From Bordetella sp. 02P26C-1 (lineage in GTDB: Bacteria; Pseudomonadota; Gammaproteobacteria; Burkholderiales; Burkholderiaceae_B), in the NCBI RefSeq assembly GCF_009763255.1, contig NZ_WSJB01000012.1, positions 1-64,000 on the forward strand: DNA of 64,000 nucleotides. Reading direction: 5' to 3'. The notes under the pieces are model-generated. The model was not told where the DNA came from. It made no database searches and saw nothing but the letters and a program-made list of their open reading frames with translations. Of the stretch, positions 33,594 to 41,967 are shown piece by piece (the stretch's first letter is position 1; each line of letters begins with the position of its first letter). A program made the position numbers and the translations under genes.

Positions 33594-34589
33594 ATGAAAA
33601 CCAAACCCTTATCTCGCGTTCGCGCCCACATTCTGGGTGCAATGGCCCTGGCCATCGCCACTTGCAGCCAAGCAGCGCCTAACGCCGCCGACAACTATCC
33701 CACGAGACCGGTGAATTTGGTCGTGCCTTTCGCGCCCGGCGGCGGCACCGACATCTCGGCGCGGATTCTGGCCGAGAAACTCGGTCAGACGCTGGGTCAA
33801 ACCGTTGTGGTCGACAACAAAGCCGGCGCGGGCGGACAAATCGCAGCCGATCTCGTTGCACGCGCGGATCCTGACGGCTACACATTGCTGTTCGCGAACT
33901 CGGGCATGCTCGCCATCAATCCGTGGATTTACAAGCTGAACACCGACCCCGCCGTCGCGTTCGAGCCAGTGTCGATGTTCTCTGATCTGCCTTTCGTGCT
34001 GGTGGTGCCGCCCTCGTTGCCCGCCAAGACCGTGCAAGAACTGGTCGAGCTGGCCAAAGCCGAGCCCGGCAAGCGCACTTACGCAAGTTCCGGCGTGGGT
34101 GGCGCGCCTCACCTGACGGCGGAAATTTTCCAGCTCGCCACTGACACCGACTTGCTGCACGTGCCCTACAAGGGCGGCGGCCCGGCCATGGGCGATCTGA
34201 TGGGCGGACGCGTGGACATGCTGTTCGCCTCGGTCTTGGAGACCAACTCGTTCGTGCAAGCCGGCAAGCTGCGTGCATTGGCTGTCACGGGCGACAAACG
34301 CTCGCCCGCTATGCCCGACGTGCCGACCATCGATGAAGCCGGTGTGAAAAACGCCCAAGGCGGTTCATGGACCGCCGTGCTGGTGCCCAAAGGCACGCCG
34401 CAGCCCATCATCGACAAGCTCGCCAAAGCGATCCGCACCGTGGCCGACGACGAAGGCATCAAGCAAAAGCTGGTGGCCCAAGGCGCGGGCGCGAAGGCCT
34501 CCACGCCACAAGAGCTGGCCGATCTGGCCGCCCGCGAACGAGCCCGCTATGGCGAAATCATCAAGGCGCGCGGACTGCAAGCGCAATAA
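33594..34589 (+). CDS. Bug family tripartite tricarboxylate transporter substrate-binding protein
   Basis: The 331-residue periplasmic receptor is of the TctC/Bug type, strongly expanded in Bordetella and relatives. A signal peptide runs to about residue 26 (MALAIATCSQAAPNAAD). The mature start YPTRPVNLVVPFAPGGGTDISARILAEKL and the later NKAGAGGQIAADLVARADPDGYTLL are the family signatures. It captures an organic acid. No membrane partners (TctA/TctB) are encoded nearby, which is usual for Bug proteins. The gene is the first of a probable three-gene unit with a 2-hydroxyacid dehydrogenase and an IlvD/Edd dehydratase, so a sugar acid is the likely ligand. Confidence 0.92.
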   Translation: MKTKPLSRVRAHILGAMALAIATCSQAAPNAADNYPTRPVNLVVPFAPGGGTDISARILAEKLGQTLGQTVVVDNKAGAGGQIAADLVARADPDGYTLLFANSGMLAINPWIYKLNTDPAVAFEPVSMFSDLPFVLVVPPSLPAKTVQELVELAKAEPGKRTYASSGVGGAPHLTAEIFQLATDTDLLHVPYKGGGPAMGDLMGGRVDMLFASVLETNSFVQAGKLRALAVTGDKRSPAMPDVPTIDEAGVKNAQGGSWTAVLVPKGTPQPIIDKLAKAIRTVADDEGIKQKLVAQGAGAKASTPQELADLAARERARYGEIIKARGLQAQ

Positions 34590-34622
34590 CGCGACATCTT
34601 TAAACAGGCTGGAAATTTAGTC

Positions 34623-35588
34623 ATGACTCACACTGCCGCCACGGATCCCATCGACGTATTGATGGTAGGCCCCATGCCCGCCATCATCACGGAACACGTC
34701 GAGCGCCACTATCGCCTGCATCGCTGGTGGGAAATCAAAGATCAGGCGAACTTCTTGAAAACCCAAGGGCGCACCGTGCGCGGCATTGTGACCAGTGGAC
34801 GCCATGGTGCCACGCGCCAGCTGATGGAAAGCCTGCCGAATCTGGAGGTCATCTCTAGCCAAGGCGTGGGCTATGACTCCATCGATATTGATGCGGCACG
34901 CACGCGTGAAGTCGCGGTCGCCAATACGCCCGGCGTCTTGAACGCCTGCGTGGCGGATACGGCGCTGGCCTTGCTTCTCAATGTCTCGCGCCGATACTGC
35001 GAGGCAGATCGGTTCGTGCGCGCGGGTCGCTGGGCAAAAGAAGCTTTTCCGCTGACCACCAAGCCCAGTGGCAAGCGCTGCGGCATTGTCGGCCTGGGCA
35101 ATATTGGCCTGGATGTCGCCAAGCGCGCCGAAGCCTTCGACATGAGCGTGGCCTACTACAACCGCCGTGCCCGCAACGACGTGCCGGCACACTATCGCTA
35201 CTACGACAATTTGATCGCGCTGGCGCAAGACAGCGACTTTCTGGTGGTGGTCGTCCCCGGTGGCGCCCAGACCCGGCATTTGATTAATGATGCCGTGCTC
35301 GATGCGTTAGGTCCGCGTGGTTACCTTATCAACGTCGCGCGTGGGACGGTGGTCGACGAAGCCGCATTGGTCAAGGCGCTGCAAGACGGTCGCATCGCGG
35401 GCGCCGGTCTGGACGTGTTCGAAGAAGAACCGCAAGTGCCGCAGGCGCTGATGGAAATGGATCAAGTGGTGCTATTGCCGCACCTGGCGAGCGGCACCGA
35501 AGAAACCCGTCAAGCCATGGCGGATCTGGTGATCAATAACCTGGATAGCTGGTTCCAACGTGGCGAGGTGATTACGCGCGTGGTGTAG
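34623..35588 (+). CDS. D-isomer specific 2-hydroxyacid dehydrogenase
   Basis: The 321-residue NAD(P)-dependent oxidoreductase has the nucleotide-binding Rossmann motif GIVGLGNIGLDVAKR (about residues 155-169). The catalytic Arg is in NVARGTVVDEAAL, the Glu in VFEEEPQVP and the His in LLPHLASGTEET. It resembles hydroxypyruvate/glyoxylate and 2-ketogluconate reductases (GhrB-like) more than phosphoglycerate dehydrogenase. It lies 33 bp after the Bug gene and about 100 bp before the dehydratase gene. It probably reduces or oxidises a 2-keto sugar acid in the same pathway. Confidence 0.88.
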   Translation: MTHTAATDPIDVLMVGPMPAIITEHVERHYRLHRWWEIKDQANFLKTQGRTVRGIVTSGRHGATRQLMESLPNLEVISSQGVGYDSIDIDAARTREVAVANTPGVLNACVADTALALLLNVSRRYCEADRFVRAGRWAKEAFPLTTKPSGKRCGIVGLGNIGLDVAKRAEAFDMSVAYYNRRARNDVPAHYRYYDNLIALAQDSDFLVVVVPGGAQTRHLINDAVLDALGPRGYLINVARGTVVDEAALVKALQDGRIAGAGLDVFEEEPQVPQALMEMDQVVLLPHLASGTEETRQAMADLVINNLDSWFQRGEVITRVV

Positions 35589-35604
35589 AAGTCATGAACA
35601 TTAG

Positions 35605-35623
35605 GCGCGTGCCAGGCACGCGC
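35605..35623 (+). terminator. Intercistronic hairpin between the hydroxyacid dehydrogenase and dehydratase genes
   Basis: GCGCGTGC-CAG-GCACGCGC is a perfect 8-bp stem with a 3-nt loop, 17 bp after the stop codon, without a following T-tract. It may be a weak terminator or an mRNA-stabilising element that lowers expression of the downstream gene. Confidence 0.4.
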
Positions 35624-35665
35624 TTGCGTGAGTCATAGGGGCCGGATATTATCTGGGCAGATTAT

Positions 35666-35679
35666 CAATAATATTATTG
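35666..35679. promoter_or_regulatory. AT-rich palindrome before the dehydratase gene
   Basis: CAATAATATTATTG is a perfect 14-bp palindrome in an AT-rich island, ending 8 bp before the GTG start of the dehydratase. It may be an operator for a separate promoter, or the AT-rich sequence may simply aid translation initiation. Confidence 0.4.
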
Positions 35680-35687
35680 GAATAACA

Positions 35688-37442
35688 GTGCCCGATCCGA
35701 AGAAACCCGCAACACCCCCGACCGGTCTGCGCAAGGGGCTGACCAATTATGGCGACACTGGCTTCTCTTTATTCCTGCGAAAAGCCTTTATCAAAGGTGC
35801 TGGCTACACCGAGGACGCCCTGTCGCGCCCGGTGATCGGCATCGTCAACACCGGCAGTAGTTATAACCCCTGTCACGGCAACGCGCCTCAGCTCGTCGAG
35901 GCGGTCAAGCGCGGCGTGATGCTCGCGGGCGGTTTGCCGGTCGACTTCCCGACGATCTCGGTGCACGAGAGTTTCTCGCAGCCCACCAGTATGTATTTGC
36001 GCAACCTCATGTCGATGGACACCGAGGAAATGATACGCGCGCAGCCGATGGATGCCGTCGTGCTGATCGGGGGTTGCGACAAGACGGTTCCCGCGCAGCT
36101 CATGGGCGCGGCCTCGGCGGGCGTGCCCGCGATTCAACTGGTCACCGGCGCGATGTTGACGGGCGCGCATCGTGGCGAACGCGTGGGTGCCTGCACGGAT
36201 TGCCGCCGCTATTGGGGCCGTTATCGCGCCGAGGAAATCGACGATCAAGAAATCACCGACGTTAATAACCAACTCGTGGCCAGCGTGGGCACGTGCTCGG
36301 TGATGGGCACGGCCAGCACCATGGCATGTATCGCCGAAGCGTTAGGCATCATGGTGTCGGGCGGTGCCTCCGCGCCCGCGGTCACGGCCGATCGCATGCG
36401 CGTGGCCGAACGCACCGGCGCGACGGCCGTTGCCATGGCAACGAGTGGCTTGACTCCCGACAAGATCCTGACCCAGAAAGCCTTCGAAAACGCGATGCGC
36501 GTGTTGTTGGCGATCGGAGGCTCGACCAATGGCATCGTGCATTTGACCGCGATGGCCGGGCGCCTGGGCTTTAACATCGACCTCGCCGGCCTCGATCACA
36601 TGAGCCGCGACACGCCGGTGCTGGTTGATCTGAAGCCTTCGGGTCAGCACTACATGGAAGACTTCCACAAGGCCGGCGGTATGCCTGCCTTGCTGCGCGA
36701 GCTGCGCCCGCTCTTGCATCTGGACGCCTTGACGGTGTCGGGCCGTACGCTGGGCGAAGAGCTCGACGCGGCCCCGCCGCCCTTCGTGCAGGATGTGATA
36801 CGCCCGTTCGACTCGCCGATCTATCCGGTTGGCGGTCTGGCGGTCTTGCGCGGCAACCTCGCACCGGGCGGCGCCATTATTAAACAGTCGGCCGCCAATC
36901 CTGAACTCATGGAACACGAAGGCCGTGCCGTGGTGTTCGAAGACGCCGAGGATATGGCGAACCGGATCGATGACGAAGCTCTGGATGTAGCCGCGCACGA
37001 TGTGCTCGTGCTCAAACGCATTGGACCCACGGGTGGCCCGGGCATGCCCGAGGCTGGCTACATGCCCATTCCCCGAAAGCTCGCACGCGCGGGCGTCAAG
37101 GACATGGTGCGTATCTCCGACGGGCGCATGAGTGGTACCGCCGCGGGCACCATCGTTTTGCATGTCACGCCCGAGGCGGCAGTGGGGGGGCCTTTAGCCT
37201 ATGTACGCACGGGTGATCGGATTCGGTTGTCGGTCAAGAACCGCGAGATCGCATTGTTGATCAGCGATGAAGAGCTCGCCCGCCGCGCGGCCGAACAACC
37301 CATCGAGCGCCCCAGTGGCGATCGAGGCTATCGCAAGCTCTACATGCAAAGCGTGACCCAGGCGGACAAAGGCGTGGACTTCGATTTCCTGCGCGCGACA
37401 GAGAATCGCGGCAGCGTGCCGGCAGCGAAATCCGAGGATTAG
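35688..37442 (+). CDS. IlvD/Edd family dehydratase (L-arabonate dehydratase-like)
   Basis: The 584-residue protein is an Fe-S dehydratase of the IlvD/Edd family. The cluster cysteines are visible in SYNPCHGN, GGCDKT and GACTDC. GACTDCRRYWGRYRAEEI and GTCSVMGTASTMACIAEALG are typical of the sugar-acid (L-arabonate, D-xylonate, D-galactonate) branch rather than of dihydroxyacid dehydratase in valine synthesis. It would convert an aldonate to a 2-keto-3-deoxy acid. The GTG at 35688 is chosen because homologues begin near PDPKKP and GLRKGLTNYGD. The longer frame upstream crosses the palindrome at 35666. Confidence 0.9.
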   Translation: MPDPKKPATPPTGLRKGLTNYGDTGFSLFLRKAFIKGAGYTEDALSRPVIGIVNTGSSYNPCHGNAPQLVEAVKRGVMLAGGLPVDFPTISVHESFSQPTSMYLRNLMSMDTEEMIRAQPMDAVVLIGGCDKTVPAQLMGAASAGVPAIQLVTGAMLTGAHRGERVGACTDCRRYWGRYRAEEIDDQEITDVNNQLVASVGTCSVMGTASTMACIAEALGIMVSGGASAPAVTADRMRVAERTGATAVAMATSGLTPDKILTQKAFENAMRVLLAIGGSTNGIVHLTAMAGRLGFNIDLAGLDHMSRDTPVLVDLKPSGQHYMEDFHKAGGMPALLRELRPLLHLDALTVSGRTLGEELDAAPPPFVQDVIRPFDSPIYPVGGLAVLRGNLAPGGAIIKQSAANPELMEHEGRAVVFEDAEDMANRIDDEALDVAAHDVLVLKRIGPTGGPGMPEAGYMPIPRKLARAGVKDMVRISDGRMSGTAAGTIVLHVTPEAAVGGPLAYVRTGDRIRLSVKNREIALLISDEELARRAAEQPIERPSGDRGYRKLYMQSVTQADKGVDFDFLRATENRGSVPAAKSED

Positions 37443-37580
37443 CCGCCGGATATACGCGGGACGCGCGTCGGGCTAGCACCATGTTCGAACGCATCCCGCC
37501 CACGCCTGATCTCGCGAGATTGAGGACGACGCGCGGAAAACCGCCCTCGAACTAGCTTACGTTGAGCAGGACGCTCCCCA

Positions 37581-38093
37581 TCAAACCAACAAGGCGCGTT
37601 GCCAGCGCGCCAATTTTTCTTGCCAGCTCATCGCGGCATGAGCGGGACTGGTGGATGGCAGATCAAAGTATTGCAACTCGCGCGTGACAGCCAGGGCGGG
37701 CAATACATGACGTCGATAGAGGGCTGCCGCTTTCGCGCCGTTAAAGCAAACGTGCTGAATATCCGGGTAGGCATGCAGAAAGCCCTGAAAATCATTGGGC
37801 ACGGCGGTTTCTGCCTGTATGTTGGCGTCAAGGCTACCCTCGCGCTCGCACGCCTGCAACACGTCCCACAACGCGATGCCGGCGTTGGTCAACGCCATGC
37901 AGCGCGCGGCATAATCGGCGTGCGCATCAAAACCCAACACCTGCGCCGCAATTGGCCAGAAAGCATTGCGCGGATGGGCGTAATACTGTTGCTCCCGCAA
38001 CGACTTAACGCCTGGCATCGTGCCTAGCACGAGGACTCGGGCACCCGGGCTGATCAGCGGCGCAAAGCCCATCACGCACGAAGACGTGGTCAT
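37581..38093 (-). CDS. DNA-deoxyinosine glycosylase (uracil-DNA glycosylase superfamily)
   Basis: The 170-residue protein has the active-site region LVLGTMPGVKSLREQQYYAHPRNAFWPI and the C-terminal LPSTSPAHAAMSWQEKLARW of the hypoxanthine/deoxyinosine-DNA glycosylase family (MUG/TDG-like). It removes hypoxanthine that forms when adenine deaminates, and possibly uracil. The ATG at 38093 (MTTSSCVMGFAPLISPGA) is chosen; an extension to 38141 lacks a ribosome site. It stands alone, convergent with the sugar-acid genes, with pckG upstream on the same strand. Confidence 0.87.
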   Translation of the reverse strand: MTTSSCVMGFAPLISPGARVLVLGTMPGVKSLREQQYYAHPRNAFWPIAAQVLGFDAHADYAARCMALTNAGIALWDVLQACEREGSLDANIQAETAVPNDFQGFLHAYPDIQHVCFNGAKAAALYRRHVLPALAVTRELQYFDLPSTSPAHAAMSWQEKLARWQRALLV

Positions 38094-38249
38094 AACAACT
38101 CGTCCAAGCAAAACCAACATCCCAAAGGACAAACGCGGCAACCGGCTAGTTTTCCGATTACCGCGTTTTTAACGCTGGGGCGCGACGCTATTCGGGACCG
38201 TTAAGGGTTGCACCGCTGGCGAGCAACGCAATCGCCCCGGTCCCGATCC

Positions 38250-38274
38250 GTGTCATCGCGTCGCGCGATGACAC
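38250..38274 (-). terminator. 11-bp perfect hairpin downstream of pckG
   Basis: GTGTCATCGCG-TCG-CGCGATGACAC forms a perfect 11-bp stem with a 3-nt loop, 15 bp after the pckG stop codon on the reverse strand. No T-tract follows in either direction. It may stop transcription with help or stabilise the mRNA end. Confidence 0.55.
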
Positions 38275-38288
38275 GTTCGCGCGACCGC

Positions 38289-40145
38289 TCAGGCCGCCAG
38301 GCGAGTCGCGATAGACGACTTCACATCCGGCAGTTCGCCCGGCAGACGCGTAGCCAGCTGTTCGAACAGGCTGTCATGCAGCGCCAGCTCATCGCGCCAC
38401 GAATCGGCGTCTACCGAGATGACTTGCTCGAACTGATCCGGGCTGAACTCCAGGCCGGTCCAGTCGATGTCCTGATAGGTCGGCGACACACCGAACACCT
38501 GATCCACACCATTTGCCGTGCCATCGATGCGAGCCAGCATCCACTTCAGAACGCGCATGTTCTCGCCAAAGCCAGGCCACACGAACTTGCCATCCGGACC
38601 TTTGCGGAACCAGTTGACGCAGTAGATGCGCGGCAGCGTGGCGCCGGCGTCTTGCAGACGCTTGCCCATCTTCAACCAGTGCGCGAAATAGTCGCTCATG
38701 TTGTAGCCGCAGAACGGCAGCATGGCGAACGGATCGCGGCGCACCACGCCCTGCTGACCGGTCGCGGCAGCGGTGGTCTCGGAACCCATGGTGGCGGCCA
38801 TGTAGACGCCTTCGACCCAGTTGCGTGCCTCGGTCACCAGCGGCACGGTGGTCGAACGGCGGCCACCGAAGATAAACGCGTCGATGACCACGCCTTGCGG
38901 GTTTTCCCATTCCGGATCGATGGACGGACACTGCGAAGCCGGGGCGGTAAAGCGGGCATTCGGGTGCGCGGCCTTGCGACCGGTTTCCTTGGCCGTTTCC
39001 GGGGTCCAGTCCTTGCCCTGCCAGTCGATCAGGTGCGCCGGCGGCGTGTCGGTCATGCCTTCCCACCAGACGTCGCCGTCATCGGTCAGCGCCACGTTCG
39101 TGAAGATCACGTTCGAGCGCAAGGTAGCCATGGCGTTGAAGTTGGTCTTCTCGCTGGTGCCAGGGGCCACACCGAAATAACCCGCCTCGGGGTTGATCGC
39201 GCGCAGGCGGCCATCCGCATCGGGCTTGATCCAGGCGATGTCGTCACCAATGGTGGTGACCTTCCAGCCGTCCATGCCCTCGGGCGGAATCAGCATGGCG
39301 AAGTTGGTCTTGCCGCAAGCCGACGGGAACGCGGCGGCGACGTGGTATTTGCGGCCCTTGGGCGAGGTCACGCCCAGGATCAGCATGTGTTCGGCCAGCC
39401 AGCCTTGATCGCGGCCCATCGTCGATGCAATACGCAGCGCGAAGCACTTCTTGCCCAGGAGCGCATTACCGCCATAACCCGAGCCGAAGCTCCAGATTTC
39501 GCGCGTTTCGGGGTAGTGAACGATGTACTTGGTCGGGTTGCACGGCCAGGCCACATCGGCTTCGCCGGCGGCCAACGGTTTGCCCACGCTATGCACGCAG
39601 GGCACGAACTCGCCGTCGGTGCCCAGCACGTCGAACACGCCACGGCCCATGCGCGTCATGATGCGCATGTTCACCACGACGTAGGGGCTATCGGACAACT
39701 CCACGCCGATGTGGGCGATGTTCGAGCCCAACGGGCCCATCGAGAACGGCACCACATACATCGTGCGACCGCGCATGCTGCCGTCAAACAGACCATTCAA
39801 GCGGTCGCGCATTTCGGCGGGATCCGACCAGTTGTTGGTCGGGCCGGCATCCTCGGCACGTTCCGAACAGATAAACGTACGGTCTTCAACACGCGCTACA
39901 TCGGATGGATCCGACCACGCCAGATAGGAATTCGGGCGCTTTTCGGGGTTCAGGCGACGCAGCGTGCCGGCTTGCACCATCTGTTCGCACAGACGATCGT
40001 ATTCTTCTTGAGACCCATCGCACCACACCACGCGTTCAGGCTTGGTCAGCGCTGCCACGCGCCCCACCCACTCGACCAATCGCTGATGCTTGACGTACTC
40101 GGGCACGTTAAGCGACGCGAGATCTCCGTCGAACGGTTTATCCAT
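38289..40145 (-). CDS. pckG: Phosphoenolpyruvate carboxykinase (GTP)
   Basis: The 618-residue enzyme is of the GTP-dependent type. The P-loop-like kinase-1a motif is [13 protein letters not shown] with its hyper-reactive Cys. Metal and substrate residues lie in [10 protein letters not shown] and [14 protein letters not shown]. The [14 protein letters not shown] guanine-binding stretch is also visible. It makes PEP from oxaloacetate and GTP, the first step of gluconeogenesis from organic acids. The length matches the family (about 600-620). AGGAG precedes the ATG at 40145. A terminator-like structure lies immediately upstream in the leader. Confidence 0.96.
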   Translation of the reverse strand: MDKPFDGDLASLNVPEYVKHQRLVEWVGRVAALTKPERVVWCDGSQEEYDRLCEQMVQAGTLRRLNPEKRPNSYLAWSDPSDVARVEDRTFICSERAEDAGPTNNWSDPAEMRDRLNGLFDGSMRGRTMYVVPFSMGPLGSNIAHIGVELSDSPYVVVNMRIMTRMGRGVFDVLGTDGEFVPCVHSVGKPLAAGEADVAWPCNPTKYIVHYPETREIWSFGSGYGGNALLGKKCFALRIASTMGRDQGWLAEHMLILGVTSPKGRKYHVAAAFPSACGKTNFAMLIPPEGMDGWKVTTIGDDIAWIKPDADGRLRAINPEAGYFGVAPGTSEKTNFNAMATLRSNVIFTNVALTDDGDVWWEGMTDTPPAHLIDWQGKDWTPETAKETGRKAAHPNARFTAPASQCPSIDPEWENPQGVVIDAFIFGGRRSTTVPLVTEARNWVEGVYMAATMGSETTAAATGQQGVVRRDPFAMLPFCGYNMSDYFAHWLKMGKRLQDAGATLPRIYCVNWFRKGPDGKFVWPGFGENMRVLKWMLARIDGTANGVDQVFGVSPTYQDIDWTGLEFSPDQFEQVISVDADSWRDELALHDSLFEQLATRLPGELPDVKSSIATRLAA

Positions 40146-40165
40146 CTGGAACTTCTCCTAGTAGT

Positions 40166-40195
40166 AAAAAAGCGATGCGGGCCTCAAGGACCCGC
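40166..40195 (-). promoter_or_regulatory. Terminator-like hairpin with U6 tract in the pckG leader
   Basis: Read on the reverse strand, GCGGG and CCCGC flank a CCT/AGG inner pair with one bulged base. Six T residues then follow about 5 nt later (40171-40166). This is the layout of an intrinsic terminator. It ends about 20 nt before the pckG start codon and just before its ribosome site. It could attenuate pckG expression or stop read-through from the acetyltransferase gene more than 500 bp upstream. Confidence 0.5.
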
Positions 40196-40379
40196 CGACC
40201 CCGCCATATTACTTGCATCCAACGCGCGATTGCGGCATTTGGCCTCAGGAATGCAACACAAATTTGCAGGTGCAACCGCGAACGCAACTGTGCCGCGAGA
40301 TCGAAAGAATGGGAGCGTACTGGATTCACGGCGTGATGGAATGCATTTCCAGGGTAATCCCCAATAAGCGATATGATGT

Positions 40380-40739
40380 ATGCAACCACTCTATACAGAC
40401 GCCATGCAGCAGATCGACTTGAACGACAGCACCGCCGACCGATACCTGCTCGACGCCCCGGGGCTGACCCTGATCGCGTTCCACAGCCGCACCTGCGGAA
40501 CGTGCCGCGTGGCGCGCGAGCAATTGCCCCAGATGGCGCTGCCAGTCGAGCGCATCTGCTGGATCGACGCGGGTGAGAACGGCGGCTTAGTCGAAAGGTA
40601 CGAAGTCTTTCACTTGCCCGCGCTCTTCGTGGCGCGCGACGGGGCGTTTTACGGCCCCGTCAATGCCTCATTGTCCGAATGGGATGTGCGCCAGCAAATC
40701 AGTCTGGCGCTAGACAGCTACCCGGCCGAACTGCCCTGA
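40380..40739 (+). CDS. Thioredoxin-family protein
   Basis: The 119-residue protein has a thioredoxin-like fold with active site CGTC in FHSRTCGTCRVAREQLPQ. The later VFHLPALFVARDG supplies the cis-proline loop (here LPAL). It is probably a cytoplasmic thiol-disulfide oxidoreductase or a redox-sensing relative. The start is uncertain: ATG at 40380 and ATG at 40404 are both in frame and neither has a clear Shine-Dalgarno sequence. Its 3' end overlaps the 3' end of the convergent acetyltransferase gene by 22 bp. Confidence 0.8.
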   Translation: MQPLYTDAMQQIDLNDSTADRYLLDAPGLTLIAFHSRTCGTCRVAREQLPQMALPVERICWIDAGENGGLVERYEVFHLPALFVARDGAFYGPVNASLSEWDVRQQISLALDSYPAELP

Positions 40740-41452
40740 CGGCAGGCGGCGATCAGCTCGCTTAAACGACGACGCTGGTGGCCTTGATCATCGAAATTGT
40801 CCTCCGCCAGCCATTGCGCGAAAGCCGTCTTCAACGCCGGCCACTCGCTATCGATGATGGAATACCAGGCGGTGTCCCGGTTGCGCCCTTTATAGACCAC
40901 GGCCTGACGGAATATCCCCTCGAACTGAAACCCCAGCCGCAGCGCCGCCGCCCGGGAGGGTGCGTTCAGGCTGTCGCACTTCCATTCGTAGCGGCGGTAA
41001 CCCAGCTCGTCAAACGCGCGGCGCATCATCAAAAACTGCGCCTCGGTGGCGGCGGGCGTGCGTTTAAGCTTTTCCGAAAACGTCACACTGCCGACCTCCA
41101 TGACGCCGTTGACGGGGTCAATCCGCATGGCGGCCAGGGTGCCGACAGCCTGACCGGTGGCCAGATCAATGACGGCAAAATGCTGTGGGTCCTGGCGGTC
41201 TTGTACTCCGCGCACATAGTCCAGATAGGCGGCCTCGGTAGCAAAAGGCCCCACTGCCATATACGTCCAGTCTGATTCGTCCGGCGTGAGCGCAAAGGCG
41301 GCATGCAACTGTGCACCGTGGCGCTGCGCATCCAAGGGTTCCAGCCGGCAATAACGGCCAGACATCGCCTCTTGCGGCGGCCACGAGCGCGGCTGCCAGT
41401 CGGGCATGGGAAAACCAACGGGTTGCTGGGTCAGAGAACGCACAGACGACAT
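40718..41452 (-). CDS. GNAT-family N-acetyltransferase (RimJ/RimL type)
   Basis: The 244-residue protein resembles the acetyltransferase_3 group. YCRLEPLDAQRHGAQLHAAF lies near the N-terminus. The central GVMEVGSVTFSEKLKRTPAATEAQFLMMRRAFDELGYRR runs over the acetyl-CoA loop, and ALRLGFQFEGIFRQAV is typical of the C-terminal beta-bulge region. The substrate, possibly a protein N-terminus or a small amine, is not known. AGGA lies 8 nt upstream of the ATG. The gene stands alone on the reverse strand. Confidence 0.87.
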   Translation of the reverse strand: MSSVRSLTQQPVGFPMPDWQPRSWPPQEAMSGRYCRLEPLDAQRHGAQLHAAFALTPDESDWTYMAVGPFATEAAYLDYVRGVQDRQDPQHFAVIDLATGQAVGTLAAMRIDPVNGVMEVGSVTFSEKLKRTPAATEAQFLMMRRAFDELGYRRYEWKCDSLNAPSRAAALRLGFQFEGIFRQAVVYKGRNRDTAWYSIIDSEWPALKTAFAQWLAEDNFDDQGHQRRRLSELIAACRQGSSAG

Positions 41453-41503
41453 AGTGAAGTCCTGAGGAGAGGGGCCGGTTTGGCGTGGGCTTATACCGAG
41501 GAG

Positions 41504-41800
41504 CTATCCAATCAGACCACTTAACAGCAACGTGGCCAGAAACAACCAAAAGATACCCGCAATAATGCCGCGGCGGGCAAATGACTTGATCGCGGCCCAG
41601 AGCAGCAGCAGCCCAAGAATCAGCAAAGCGAAATTGAACACCGACGGGCTCATGTCCAGCGCGCCCGCCAAGCCGGAGAAAAAATCCCCGATCGCCGATC
41701 CCAGGCCGCCAAACACGTAGCGTATACCCGAGACGATGGCGCGAATCACTTCGCCCAGAACCGCGCCCGCCGAACCAAAGAATCCGCTCTCATTCTGCAT
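41504..41800 (-). CDS. Small membrane protein of unknown function
   Basis: The 98-residue protein has a Gly-rich amphipathic N-terminal half (VFGGLGSAIGDFFSGLAGAL) and two membrane segments in the C-terminal half (VFNFALLILGLLLLWAAI and GIIAGIFWLFLATLLLSGLI) separated by a short basic loop (KSFARRG). No family is recognised. The ATG at 41800 gives a natural start; a longer frame to 41866 adds an unremarkable basic tail. It is oriented like the acetyltransferase gene, 51 bp upstream of it, so the two may share a transcript. Confidence 0.55.
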   Translation of the reverse strand: MQNESGFFGSAGAVLGEVIRAIVSGIRYVFGGLGSAIGDFFSGLAGALDMSPSVFNFALLILGLLLLWAAIKSFARRGIIAGIFWLFLATLLLSGLIG

Positions 41801-41967
41801 AGTTTTTGCCCAACGCTTCCCTACGGGGCCATCTTGGCCACCTGCTTTCGCAAGAATGTATCGCATCTGCCCCTCGCGCGCCGGTTTAAGATTACGGGTT
41901 GACAGATACTTCCGGGCAGCCTGGCGTCTGCTTTCGCCGGCTGGCCGCTTCAGAATAAGGATTCACC

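Noticed and set aside
38208-40367. A 719-codon forward open frame opposite pckG
   Set aside because: It is an antisense shadow of a well-conserved GTP-PEPCK gene in G+C-rich DNA. Its His/Arg/Gln-rich product matches no family.
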